From the NCBI GenBank assembly GCA_003524435.1, contig DQHP01000076.1, forward strand, positions 1 to 23,980: a stretch of 23,980 nt of DNA. Reading direction: 5' to 3'. Position numbers and translations under genes: made by a program. This document shows, piece after piece, positions 13,988-22,092 of this stretch; position 1 is the first letter of the stretch; each line of letters opens with the position of its first letter. Under the pieces are notes generated by a model. That model did not search any database. It was not told the DNA's origin and worked only from the letters and a program-made list of their open reading frames with translations. Source of the DNA: Microbacterium sp. Its GTDB lineage: Bacteria; Actinomycetota; Actinomycetes; Actinomycetales; Microbacteriaceae.

Positions 13988-16948
13988 TCAGTCTTCAAAG
14001 AGACCACGGATATCGTCTGCGGTCAGCGCCTGGGCGAAGAGAGCCTCATCGTCCATGACCGCGGTGAACAGTCGCGCCTTGCGCTGCTGCAGAGTGAGGA
14101 CCTTCTCCTCGATGGTGCCCGTCGAGATCATCCGGTAGACGAACACCTGCTTGTCTTGACCGATCCGGTGCGCACGGTCGATCGCCTGCGCTTCTGCGGC
14201 CGGATTCCACCAGGGATCAAGCATGAACACATAGTCGGCTTCGGTCAACGTGAGCCCGAAGCCGCCGGCTTTCAAACTGATCAGGAACACCGGCTGGGTG
14301 CCCGACCGAAACTGGTCTATGACGCTTTTACGCTTGCGAGTGGAGCCATCAAGGTAGACATACTCGATGCCCGCGCGTTCTAGCCGCTCTGCCGCCAGTT
14401 TCAAGAACGAAGTGAACTGGCTGAATACGAGCGCACGATGGCCCTCGGCATGAAGTTCGATGACCCGCTCTAGGAGTGTTTCCAACTTGCGCGAGGCGAT
14501 TTTGGCATCGCCACCATCGACAAGAGCGGGCGCAAGGCTCAGCATCCGCAGCATTGTGAGGGACCGGAAAACGATGAAACGGTTGCGATCGAGGTCTTTC
14601 AACAGCCCCAGGACCTTCTGACGCTCTCGCTGCAGAACTGTGTCGTAGAGCGCTCGATGGGCTGGCGCGAGTTCGACATGAAGCAACTGCTCTTGTTTGA
14701 CAGGCAGTTCTGCGGCGACAAGTTCTTTCGTACGCCGCAGCATCAGAGGACGAATGCGGCGGCGCAGGCGTTCTAATCGGCGCTGTCGATACTCGCTGCC
14801 TTCTTCGTTCTCGGGAATCTTTCCCTGCTCGATCGGCTGGACGTAGTCCTGCCGGAACTTACGCGCCGAGGCGAACAGCCCTGGCGCGGTCAGCTTCAAC
14901 AGGGCCCAGACATCAGAGAGGCTGTTCTCCATCGGGGTGCCGGTGACCGCGAAAGTGACATCCGCGTGCAGCGAAGCAACTGCACGGTGCTGTTTCGTTG
15001 TTGGGTTCTTCACGAACTGAGCCTCATCGAGAATGAGTGCGGCCCAGTTGACGCTCTCGTATTCGGCCGAGTCAAGTCGCACGAGTGTGTAGGACGTGAT
15101 GATGATGTCTGCCTCATTGGAGATATCTGAGACAGATGCAGCACGTCGGCTGTGCGTGCCGTCGATGACGCGCACACGCAGCCTAGGAGCGAACCGCGCA
15201 GCTTCCTCCTGCCATGTTGCCATCACCGATGTCGGCGCCACGACGAGGAAAGGACGCCGCTCCCCCGTCTCTCTCGCGTGCAAGATGAACGAGAGCAGTT
15301 GCAGTGTCTTTCCCAAGCCCATATCGTCGGCGAGAATTCCGCCGAGGCGGTGCGCCCAGAGGAATGCCAGCCAGTCAAACCCTGTCTTCTGATAGGGACG
15401 CAGCTCTGCACAAAGCTCCGCGGGCACGGGAGTAGCCGGTACTCCAGTGGCCGAGCGCAAACCCTCAGCTGTCGCTCGCCACGACACCGCCGGTTGCGCT
15501 TCATCCGCGAGATCTTCGAACTCTTCCCACAGATCGGTTTGATACCTGCTGATCCGCGGGCCCGTTTCCCATTCGGCTAGGTCTGTTGCCTCGTCGATGA
15601 GCTCACGCAGATGGTCAAGCGCAGGATGCGAAAGAGAGAAGTAACTGCCATCGACCAGTAGCAACTTCGTCCGCCGCATACTCAGTGCGGTGAAGAGTGG
15701 GGTGAACGGAATCGTGCGCCCATCGATCTTCACCAACACGCCGAGATCGAACCAGTCAGAGTCTGCGCTTTCCACCGTGGACACCGTGATTTCGGGGTCC
15801 CCACTGAGCTCGTGATAGGTCTTGCGTATCCCCGAGACAACAACTTTGATCCCATGCTTTTCGAGCGCGGGGACGATGTGGGTGACGAATTCCGCCGCTT
15901 CAACATCGTGGAAAGATCCGGATGCTTCGAATCGTTGGCCCGTAACTTCGCCCCATTGGACTTCGACCTCTGCGCGACGTGCTGCCTCGGCATCCGGATC
16001 TCGTACCGCGTCAGCACTGGGCGCAAAACCGAAACGTCCGAACCCGCGGTAGGTCCATTCGAAGACGAATCGCACGGTGTCGCCCGCATGATGTGACACC
16101 GCCAGGGTCGGCACCGGCGCGGGAATCGCGGGGAGTGTCACTTTGCCCACGGTGCGTACTTCTACGCGACGAGCCAATACCGGATACGCATCGCGCAGGA
16201 ACGCAGCCTCATCGGTTACGGGAACTGTCAGCGGCCCATGTGCATCGAGAAGAGCGCGCACCGGGGCACTCAGCGGTACTTCTGCCAACGTCACGGCAAC
16301 ACGGGCGCCGAGAGAGGCAACGACGAACACGCCGGAGCGGCCGATCGGGTGCACCGTTGCGTTCTCTACCTTCCGGTCGTCAAGAACGATGTCTGCGCTG
16401 ACCTCAAGATCGCCATCTTCTCGGCGGGCGACCTGCGCAGTAATTGACCCTGTCTCGGTGAACGAGACGGTGAAGCTTTTCTGGGTAGAGATGACGGGGA
16501 TGCCAAGATCCACCCCCGCACGCAGATGCGGCCACAGCAATGCGGACTCGACATGATCGAGCACGAGCCACTCTCCGGCAGTCCCAGAGAGCAGAGAGTC
16601 TCTCGAAATGCTCAGGAGATCGGCAAACCAGCGCACGCGCTCTGTGCCGAACTGGGCCCCAGAACGGCGTACTGAGTCCCATGAAACGGAGCCGTAGACC
16701 CAGAGGCCTGTTGCCGTACTGCGCATCAGCGGGCGGATGCCGAGGAGCAACTCTCCCCCGCCTCTGGCAACATCACGCGCGGTTGCTGGCCGCACAGGTC
16801 TCGGCGCCCACTGGTGGATGCCCTGAGATGCACGGTGGCGGAGCTCGATCCCCAGCGCGAGCGGTACAGGCTCCTTCTTAGCGGGAGCCGCTGAGTCGAC
16901 GAGCACACGCCACGCGGGTCGTTCGCCGTGCGCCGACGACTCTGTCAT
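13988..16948 (-). CDS. SNF2-family DEAD-like ATPase/helicase, no SWIM domain
   Basis: The 986-residue protein is a Swi2/Snf2-type DNA translocase, HepA/RapA-like in bacteria. Residues 1-480 form a variable N-terminal region. The ATPase core starts at LRPYQKTGFDWL (516-527) with the P-loop DDMGLGKT (541-548), DEAQ at 641-644 and TGTPMENSLSD at 669-679. The second lobe has LVFSQFTSFLKL, then GGFGLTLTEADYVFMLDPWWNPAAEAQ and the arginine-finger motif DRAHRIGQ. Many actinobacterial relatives carry an N-terminal SWIM zinc finger (CxCx(n)CxH). None is visible here, and nusB ends only 12 nt upstream, so no room remains. The cellular role is unknown; transcription recycling, repair or chromatin-like remodelling are family-level options. 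The ATG has AGCAGG upstream. Confidence 0.92.
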   Translation of the reverse strand: MTESSAHGERPAWRVLVDSAAPAKKEPVPLALGIELRHRASQGIHQWAPRPVRPATARDVARGGGELLLGIRPLMRSTATGLWVYGSVSWDSVRRSGAQFGTERVRWFADLLSISRDSLLSGTAGEWLVLDHVESALLWPHLRAGVDLGIPVISTQKSFTVSFTETGSITAQVARREDGDLEVSADIVLDDRKVENATVHPIGRSGVFVVASLGARVAVTLAEVPLSAPVRALLDAHGPLTVPVTDEAAFLRDAYPVLARRVEVRTVGKVTLPAIPAPVPTLAVSHHAGDTVRFVFEWTYRGFGRFGFAPSADAVRDPDAEAARRAEVEVQWGEVTGQRFEASGSFHDVEAAEFVTHIVPALEKHGIKVVVSGIRKTYHELSGDPEITVSTVESADSDWFDLGVLVKIDGRTIPFTPLFTALSMRRTKLLLVDGSYFSLSHPALDHLRELIDEATDLAEWETGPRISRYQTDLWEEFEDLADEAQPAVSWRATAEGLRSATGVPATPVPAELCAELRPYQKTGFDWLAFLWAHRLGGILADDMGLGKTLQLLSFILHARETGERRPFLVVAPTSVMATWQEEAARFAPRLRVRVIDGTHSRRAASVSDISNEADIIITSYTLVRLDSAEYESVNWAALILDEAQFVKNPTTKQHRAVASLHADVTFAVTGTPMENSLSDVWALLKLTAPGLFASARKFRQDYVQPIEQGKIPENEEGSEYRQRRLERLRRRIRPLMLRRTKELVAAELPVKQEQLLHVELAPAHRALYDTVLQRERQKVLGLLKDLDRNRFIVFRSLTMLRMLSLAPALVDGGDAKIASRKLETLLERVIELHAEGHRALVFSQFTSFLKLAAERLERAGIEYVYLDGSTRKRKSVIDQFRSGTQPVFLISLKAGGFGLTLTEADYVFMLDPWWNPAAEAQAIDRAHRIGQDKQVFVYRMISTGTIEEKVLTLQQRKARLFTAVMDDEALFAQALTADDIRGLFED

Positions 16949-16960
16949 TGAAACCTGCTC

Positions 16961-17371
16961 TTAGAGCGAGCGCGCTACCCTGCCGAGCACGCCGTGCACA
17001 AACGCGCCGGAATCGTCGGTCGAGAATTCCTTCGCAAGCTCCACAGCCTCGTCGATCGCGACGGCAGTCGGTACTTCATCGTTGTGGATGATCTCCCAGA
17101 CGCCGATACGCAGCAGCGCACGATCGACAGCGGGCATACGCTCGATCTTCCAATCACGGCTGTGCGTGACAATGTGCTCGTCAATCTCGTCTTGGTTGTC
17201 GACGATGCCGTCCACAATTTCGCGGGCATAAAGCCAGGATGCTTCGCGGGCAGGCTCGCTGGCCGCACGCTGTGCCTCAGCCGCCAGCGTCACGCCAAGG
17301 GCGTCGCCGCGAACGTCAGAGGAAAAAAGAATGTCGAGAGCGCGTTTGCGCGCCTTCGTACGGGCACCCAC
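16961..17371 (-). CDS. nusB: Transcription antitermination protein NusB
   Basis: NusB pairs with NusE (ribosomal protein S10) at boxA RNA to prevent early termination, chiefly in rRNA operons. The 136-residue all-helical protein has the family landmarks: ARKRALDILFSSDVRG at the N-terminus, ERMPAVDRALLRIGVWEI in the middle (76-93), and PTAVAIDEAVELAKEFS near 101-117 with a closing FVHGVLGRVAR. The start is a GTG 3 nt after the efp stop, so it is cotranscribed and probably coupled. The order efp-nusB is common in Gram-positive bacteria. Confidence 0.96.
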   Translation of the reverse strand: MGARTKARKRALDILFSSDVRGDALGVTLAAEAQRAASEPAREASWLYAREIVDGIVDNQDEIDEHIVTHSRDWKIERMPAVDRALLRIGVWEIIHNDEVPTAVAIDEAVELAKEFSTDDSGAFVHGVLGRVARSL

Positions 17372-17374
17372 GCC

Positions 17375-17935
17375 TTACTTCTCGCGGCCGAGGTACTCAC
17401 CCGTGCGGGTGTCGACCTTGATCTTGGTGCCGGGCTCAACGAACAGCGGGACCTGCATCTCGTAACCTGTCTCGATTGTCGCAGGCTTCGTGCCTGCTGA
17501 GGAGCGGTCGCCCTGCAGACCAGGATCAGCGGAGGTCACCTCGAGGATGACGGATGCCGGGAGATCAAGGTAGAGAGGGTTGCCGTTGTTGAGCGCGATG
17601 GTGACCTGCTGGTTCTCCAGCAGGAAGTTCTTCGCGTCGCCCACCGTGGCCGCGCCCACAGTGATCTGGTCGTAGTCGCTCGTGTCCATAAACACGAACC
17701 CGTCGCCGTCTGCGTAGAGGTATGTGAAGTCGCGGCGGTCCACGTTCTCGATTTCGATCTTTGCGCCCGCGTTATAGGTGCGGTCAACGGTCTTGCCGGA
17801 GACGACGTTCTTCAGCTTCGTGCGGACGAACGCGCCGCCCTTGCCAGGCTTGACGTGCTGAAACTCGATGACGTTCCAGAGCTGTCCGTCGATGGAGAGA
17901 ACGACGCCGTTCTTGATGTCTGCGGTGGATGCCAT
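17375..17935 (-). CDS. efp: Translation elongation factor P
   Basis: EF-P binds between the P and E sites and rescues ribosomes stalled on polyproline. The 186-residue protein has the three beta-barrel domains; KPGKGGAFVRTK (29-40) carries the loop lysine K32 that contacts the P-site tRNA, and the C-terminal signature PGLQGDRSSAGTKPATIETG lies near 137-156. Actinobacterial EF-P usually reads PGKGP, with an unmodified lysine; here the second proline position is glycine (G34). The ATG at 17935 has only a weak ribosome site (TGGAA). The 74 nt gap upstream makes efp the probable first gene of an efp-nusB unit. Confidence 0.97.
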   Translation of the reverse strand: MASTADIKNGVVLSIDGQLWNVIEFQHVKPGKGGAFVRTKLKNVVSGKTVDRTYNAGAKIEIENVDRRDFTYLYADGDGFVFMDTSDYDQITVGAATVGDAKNFLLENQQVTIALNNGNPLYLDLPASVILEVTSADPGLQGDRSSAGTKPATIETGYEMQVPLFVEPGTKIKVDTRTGEYLGREK

Positions 17936-18006
17936 GCGTTCAGAGTTCCATTTCGTTGTGAGAGAGAGGCCGTTACCGATCGGGTCGTTGTATTGGCCGA
18001 CAGTTG

Positions 18007-18012
18007 ATTCTA
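18007..18012 (-). promoter_or_regulatory. Candidate -10 element for efp-nusB
   Basis: TAGAAT overlaps the aroQ stop codon, 71 nt upstream of efp. The rest of the 74 nt gap (17936-18009) has no clear -35 element, no terminator with a U-run and no small gene. A weak call resting on the hexamer alone. Confidence 0.22.
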
Positions 18013-18447
18013 CGGGATGAGGGCTGCGAGCTGACGAACAGCGGTGGCGTAGCCGTCTACGCCCTCCCCAATCACGCGCACCGCCGCGACATCGTGGAGG
18101 TAGGAGAAGTGCCGAAACTCTTCTCGCGCGTTGACGTCTGTGATGTGAATCTCTGCAAAAGGAAGGCCGACTCCGGTCAAGGCATCGCGCAGTGCGACCG
18201 AGGTGTGGGTAAGCCCGCCGGGATTGATCACGATGCCGATACAGTCTTCGCGCGCCGCATGGATCGCATCGATCAGCACGCCTTCATGATTGCTCTGGAT
18301 GCTGCGCACCGCGAAGCCTGCCTCGGAGGCTGCGGTAATCGCGATCTGCTCGACGTCTGCGAGCGTTGCTGTGCCGTACAGCTCAGGCTCGCGCGTGCCG
18401 AGGAGGTTCAGGTTCGGGCCATTGACCAGCAGCAGTGTGCCGGTCAC
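18010..18447 (-). CDS. aroQ: 3-dehydroquinate dehydratase, type II
   Basis: This dodecameric type II enzyme removes water from 3-dehydroquinate to give 3-dehydroshikimate. The 145-residue protein shows LLLVNGPNLNLLGTREPELYG (5-25) with R19 and catalytic Y24, the NPGGLTHTSVALRDAL segment (75-90), and the catalytic-base region EIHITDVNAREEFRH (99-113, H101). The GTG start overlaps the aroB stop (GTGA) and is preceded by a strong AGGAGG inside aroB. It closes the aro cluster. Confidence 0.96.
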   Translation of the reverse strand: MTGTLLLVNGPNLNLLGTREPELYGTATLADVEQIAITAASEAGFAVRSIQSNHEGVLIDAIHAAREDCIGIVINPGGLTHTSVALRDALTGVGLPFAEIHITDVNAREEFRHFSYLHDVAAVRVIGEGVDGYATAVRQLAALIP

Positions 18448-19532
18448 TCCCCGACCTCCTGATAAGCGGCAAACAACAGCGTCTCATCAGGTGCCTGCAG
18501 CACTGTGGGCTTGGCGATGTCATCGAGAACAATGAATCGCAGCATCCCGCCGCGGCTCTTCTTATCTCGTTGCATACTGGCCAGTAGCGTCGACCAGGCA
18601 CCCGCTCGGTAGCTGGTCGGGAGCCCGAGCGATTCGAGAATGGTTCGATGACGATCAGCGGATGTGTCGGACAATCGTCCCGCAAGCCTCGAGATCTCGG
18701 CGGCGAACAACATTCCTACCGAGATGGCGGCGCCATGTCTCCAGCGGTAGCGCTCTGCGTGCTCAATGGCATGGCCGAGTGTATGGCCATAGTTGAGGAT
18801 TTCGCGCTGACCAGACTCTCGGAAGTCGTTGGAGACCACCTGTGCCTTCATGTCGACCGCGAGTTCGATAGCGCGGCGGAACTCCTCGGTCGACGTATCA
18901 ACGGCTCGCGCCGGGTCTGCTTCGATGATGTCGAGAATCTCGGGGGCCCAGATGAATCCGGCCTTGACGACTTCTGCGTAGCCCGCGGTCGCTTCGTGTG
19001 CGCTCAAACTGCCGAGCTCGTCAAGATCACCGATGACGGCGCGCGGCGCCCAGAACGCGCCGACGAGATTCTTGCCTTCGTTCGTGTTGACGCCTGTTTT
19101 TCCGCCTACGGAGGCATCAACGAGTCCGAGCACTGTGGTGGGAACCTGCACGATCTGAACGCCACGCAGCCACGTGGCTGCGACGAATCCTGCGAGGTCG
19201 GTCACAGCTCCGCCGCCGTAGCCGACGACGGCGTCTGTGCGGGTGAAGTCAGACTGGCCCATGATCTGCCAGCAGAACGCTGCAACCTCGATCCGTTTGC
19301 CCTGCTCCGCGTCGGGAACTTCTGCCAGCAGCACTTCGCGCGGGCCATTCGACGTATCGGCCAGGAGCCGGTCGCGTAGCTCGGCCGCGCGTGCCGCGAG
19401 CGTCGGCGGATGGACGACAAGCACCTTTCGCACCGCAGGGTCAAGCGCAGATGAGACCTGGTCCAGAATGCCTCGTCCCACAGTGACGTCGTAAGACGCT
19501 TGCCCGGTCACGCTAATTGTGGTGGTACTCAT
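18444..19532 (-). CDS. aroB: 3-dehydroquinate synthase
   Basis: This NAD- and metal-dependent enzyme converts DAHP to 3-dehydroquinate. The 362-residue protein has GGGAVTDLAGFVAATWLRGV (NAD and substrate site, near 105-125), VGGKTGVN, and the zinc-site region YGHTLGHAIEHAE near 245-260. I chose the ATG at 19532 because GGAGGAG lies just upstream and the ATG overlaps the aroK stop as ATGA. A longer frame would start at a TTG at 19550, inside that ribosome site. No gene for the first enzyme (DAHP synthase) lies in the window. Confidence 0.96.
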   Translation of the reverse strand: MSTTTISVTGQASYDVTVGRGILDQVSSALDPAVRKVLVVHPPTLAARAAELRDRLLADTSNGPREVLLAEVPDAEQGKRIEVAAFCWQIMGQSDFTRTDAVVGYGGGAVTDLAGFVAATWLRGVQIVQVPTTVLGLVDASVGGKTGVNTNEGKNLVGAFWAPRAVIGDLDELGSLSAHEATAGYAEVVKAGFIWAPEILDIIEADPARAVDTSTEEFRRAIELAVDMKAQVVSNDFRESGQREILNYGHTLGHAIEHAERYRWRHGAAISVGMLFAAEISRLAGRLSDTSADRHRTILESLGLPTSYRAGAWSTLLASMQRDKKSRGGMLRFIVLDDIAKPTVLQAPDETLLFAAYQEVGE

Positions 19533-20047
19533 GTCAGTTCTCTCCTCCAAGCGGCTACCTCTTCGGCGATTCGATGCATCGGACGATGGGAGGTGTCGAC
19601 GGTCAAGGTCGCGACTTCTTCGTACCAGTCGCGACGCTGTTCAAATATCTGATTCCAGGTAATCACCGGGTCATCGCCACCTGCGAGAAGCGGACGATTG
19701 CCGTGGCGGATCCGATCGGGTATCGCATCCGGTGACACCGTGAGGAACACGACGGGATGCTGCCGCAGTAGTTCACGCGTCAGCGCCGATGTGACAGCGC
19801 CACCGCCGAGGGAGATGACACCACCCTCCGACAGCGCGCGCGCAGTTACGGCACACTCCAGCTCTCTGAAATACGCTTCGCCGTGCTGCGCAAACAGATC
19901 GGGGATCGGCCCGTACTCGCTGGCGATGACCTTATCGGTATCGGTGAATGTGACTCCGAGCATCTTCGCGACCTTGCGACCGATGCTCGTCTTGCCCGCA
20001 CCCATGGGGCCTACGAGCACGACGCTCAGCGGATCAGGAGTGCTCAT
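19529..20047 (-). CDS. aroK: Shikimate kinase
   Basis: This enzyme phosphorylates shikimate at the 3-hydroxyl with ATP. The 172-residue protein has the P-loop GPMGAGKTS (13-21), FTDTDKVI (34-41) holding the shikimate-contacting Asp, GGGAV (81-85), and the lid arginine in GNRPLLAG near R118. The ATG lies 14 nt inside the end of aroC in another frame. Its ribosome site is weak, so expression probably depends on translation of aroC. Confidence 0.96.
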   Translation of the reverse strand: MSTPDPLSVVLVGPMGAGKTSIGRKVAKMLGVTFTDTDKVIASEYGPIPDLFAQHGEAYFRELECAVTARALSEGGVISLGGGAVTSALTRELLRQHPVVFLTVSPDAIPDRIRHGNRPLLAGGDDPVITWNQIFEQRRDWYEEVATLTVDTSHRPMHRIAEEVAAWRRELT

Positions 20048-21263
20048 CGTGAGCGATCAGCGCCGCCTCTGAAGCGGGAGCAGTGCGCAGTTCTGCCGGG
20101 ATCGCGTCGAGGTAGCTTTGCAGATTGCGCTGCGTCTCACGGATGCTGTCTCCTCCGAACTTCTCAAGAACGGAGTTTGCCAATTCGATCGCAACCATCG
20201 CCTCGGCCACGACGCCTGCGGCGGGTACCGCGCTGATGTCAGAGCGCTGGTGATGTGCAGTCGCGGTGTCGCCGGTGGAAACGTCAATTGTGCGCAACGA
20301 GTGCGGCACTGTCGCAATGGGCTTCATTCCAGCGCGCACGCGCAGAACGGTTCCCGTGGACATTCCGCCCTCTGTGCCGCCGGCACGGTCAGACGAACGC
20401 GTGATCCCACCATCGGCGGCGAAAAGCTCGTCGTGTGCTGCAGAGCCTCGGCGCCGCGTGGTCTCGAAGCCATCACCGATCTCGACGCCCTTGATCGCTT
20501 GGATGCTCATCAGAGCCTGCGCGAGCCGTCCGTCCAGACGCCGATCCCAGTGCACGTGGGACCCGACTCCAGGGGGCAGTCCATACGCGAGGACTTCGAC
20601 AATGCCGCCCAGTGTGTCGCCGTGCTTACGAGCATCATCGACTTCCGCAACCATGAGCGCAGACGTGGCGGAGTCGAAGCACCGCAGTGGGTCGGCGTCG
20701 AGCGCAGCGACGTCGTCTGGTGACGGCAGCGCAGCATCCTCGGGCACACGGACCGGTCCGATGGACAGGGTGTGGCTGACCAGCCGAATACCAAGTTCAC
20801 TGAGGAACGCTCGAGCGACCGCGCCGAGGGCGACACGTGCGGCTGTTTCACGGGCGCTCGCACGTTCGAGGATCGGGCGTGCCTCGTCGAAGTCGTACTT
20901 TTGCATTCCGACGAGGTCGGCGTGACCAGGGCGAGGACGGGTCAATGGCGCTGAGCGCCCGCGCGATTTGTCGGTAATCTCGACGGGCTCGGGGTTCATG
21001 ACCTCGACCCACTTGGGCCACTCGGTGTTACCGATGCGCAGCGCGACAGGGCTGCCCATCGTCTTGCCATGACGCACGCCACCGGAGATGGTCAGTTCGT
21101 CCTGTTCGAACTTCATCCGTGAGCCACGCCCGTAGCCGAGCTTGCGGCGTGCGAGGTCAGCTTGGATCGCCTCAGAAGAGATCGGAACGCCGGAGGGCAG
21201 TCCCTCCATAACGGCAATGAGTTCGGGGCCGTGCGATTCGCCGGCTGTGAGCACGCGGAGCAT
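20034..21263 (-). CDS. aroC: Chorismate synthase
   Basis: This FMN-dependent lyase makes chorismate from EPSP, the last step of the common aromatic pathway. The 409-residue protein starts with LRVLTAGESHGPELIAVMEGLPSG and shows the signatures GRGSRMKFEQDELTISGGVRHGKTMGSP (near 45-72) and TRPRPGHADLVGMQKYDF (near 108-125). A longer frame reaches 21392, but those extra 43 residues overlap aroE and are unlike the family. The ATG at 21263 has GGGAGAC upstream, 4 nt after the aroE stop. Confidence 0.97.
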   Translation of the reverse strand: MLRVLTAGESHGPELIAVMEGLPSGVPISSEAIQADLARRKLGYGRGSRMKFEQDELTISGGVRHGKTMGSPVALRIGNTEWPKWVEVMNPEPVEITDKSRGRSAPLTRPRPGHADLVGMQKYDFDEARPILERASARETAARVALGAVARAFLSELGIRLVSHTLSIGPVRVPEDAALPSPDDVAALDADPLRCFDSATSALMVAEVDDARKHGDTLGGIVEVLAYGLPPGVGSHVHWDRRLDGRLAQALMSIQAIKGVEIGDGFETTRRRGSAAHDELFAADGGITRSSDRAGGTEGGMSTGTVLRVRAGMKPIATVPHSLRTIDVSTGDTATAHHQRSDISAVPAAGVVAEAMVAIELANSVLEKFGGDSIRETQRNLQSYLDAIPAELRTAPASEAALIAHDEHS

Positions 21264-21267
21264 TGCT

Positions 21268-22089
21268 CTAGTCTCCCATGGCCGCGGACCGCATGATGGC
21301 CACGATGGCGTCCTCTTCGGGGAGAGCCTCCTCCTGTGCGCCCTGCAGGAAGATTCTGATTTGCCGAACAGCCTGGTACAGCAGCATCTCAAAGCCTGAG
21401 ATCACCTGTTCGTGCGTCCAACCAGCAGCGAGAGATGAGGGCCACGGTGCATATGCGGCATCGAAAAGAACGCCGCCGGAAGACGTGAGCGCCTGAGCGA
21501 TGTCATGCGCGAGACTCGTTCCGCTGGGCAGAGTCGCGATCGTCGCATCCACGGGTTCGGCCTCGGCCTCGAACGGGTGCACGACGATTTCGATGCCGAG
21601 CTCCGCGCCGATGTATAACAGCGGGGCTGCGGCTTCCTGGCGGCGCGCACGCACCTCAGCGCGGCGTGCGCCCAGATCGTGTGCGGCGACGAGGGCGGAT
21701 GCCGCGGTCGCGCCGGCACCGAGAATTCGCACGCTGGTGGTGTCGGCCACGCCTGCATGCGTAAAAGCGTCGATGATGCCGCCGACGTCAGTGTTGAAGC
21801 CCTTCAGCGAACTGCCCAATAGCAAGGTATTAACGGCCCCGGTGAGGCGGGCGTGGGGATCGAGCGATGTGGCGGCGGCGTGAGCAACCTCTTTGAGCGG
21901 CATCGTCAGAGAGAGGCCTCTCCAGGAGTCATCCAAAGCTGAGAAAGCCTCAGCGAAGCCCACAATATCTACCTGCTGGCGGCCGTACTCCCAGTCGAGT
22001 CCGAGGGCGCGATAAGCGGCATTATGGATGAGCGGCGACTTGCTGTGCGCGATGGGGTCGCCCCACACAGCGAGGCGGGCGTCACTCAT
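21268..22089 (-). CDS. aroE: Shikimate dehydrogenase
   Basis: This enzyme reduces 3-dehydroshikimate to shikimate with NAD(P)H. The 273-residue protein shows the substrate loop VWGDPIAHSKSPLIHNAAY (8-26), the catalytic lysine in LTMPLKEVAH near 61-70, NTLLLG...GFNTDVGG near 86-103, and the nucleotide loop ILGAGATAASAL near 121-132. The sequence is more divergent in the C-terminal third than AroB or AroC but keeps all key residues. The ATG lies 3 nt after the mltG stop. Confidence 0.95.
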   Translation of the reverse strand: MSDARLAVWGDPIAHSKSPLIHNAAYRALGLDWEYGRQQVDIVGFAEAFSALDDSWRGLSLTMPLKEVAHAAATSLDPHARLTGAVNTLLLGSSLKGFNTDVGGIIDAFTHAGVADTTSVRILGAGATAASALVAAHDLGARRAEVRARRQEAAAPLLYIGAELGIEIVVHPFEAEAEPVDATIATLPSGTSLAHDIAQALTSSGGVLFDAAYAPWPSSLAAGWTHEQVISGFEMLLYQAVRQIRIFLQGAQEEALPEEDAIVAIMRSAAMGD

Positions 22090-22092
22090 CCG

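Noticed and set aside
21264..21392. Longer aroC with 43 extra residues
   Set aside because: The extra segment overlaps aroE, is unlike chorismate synthase, and the ATG at 21263 directly precedes the conserved LRVLTAGESHG.
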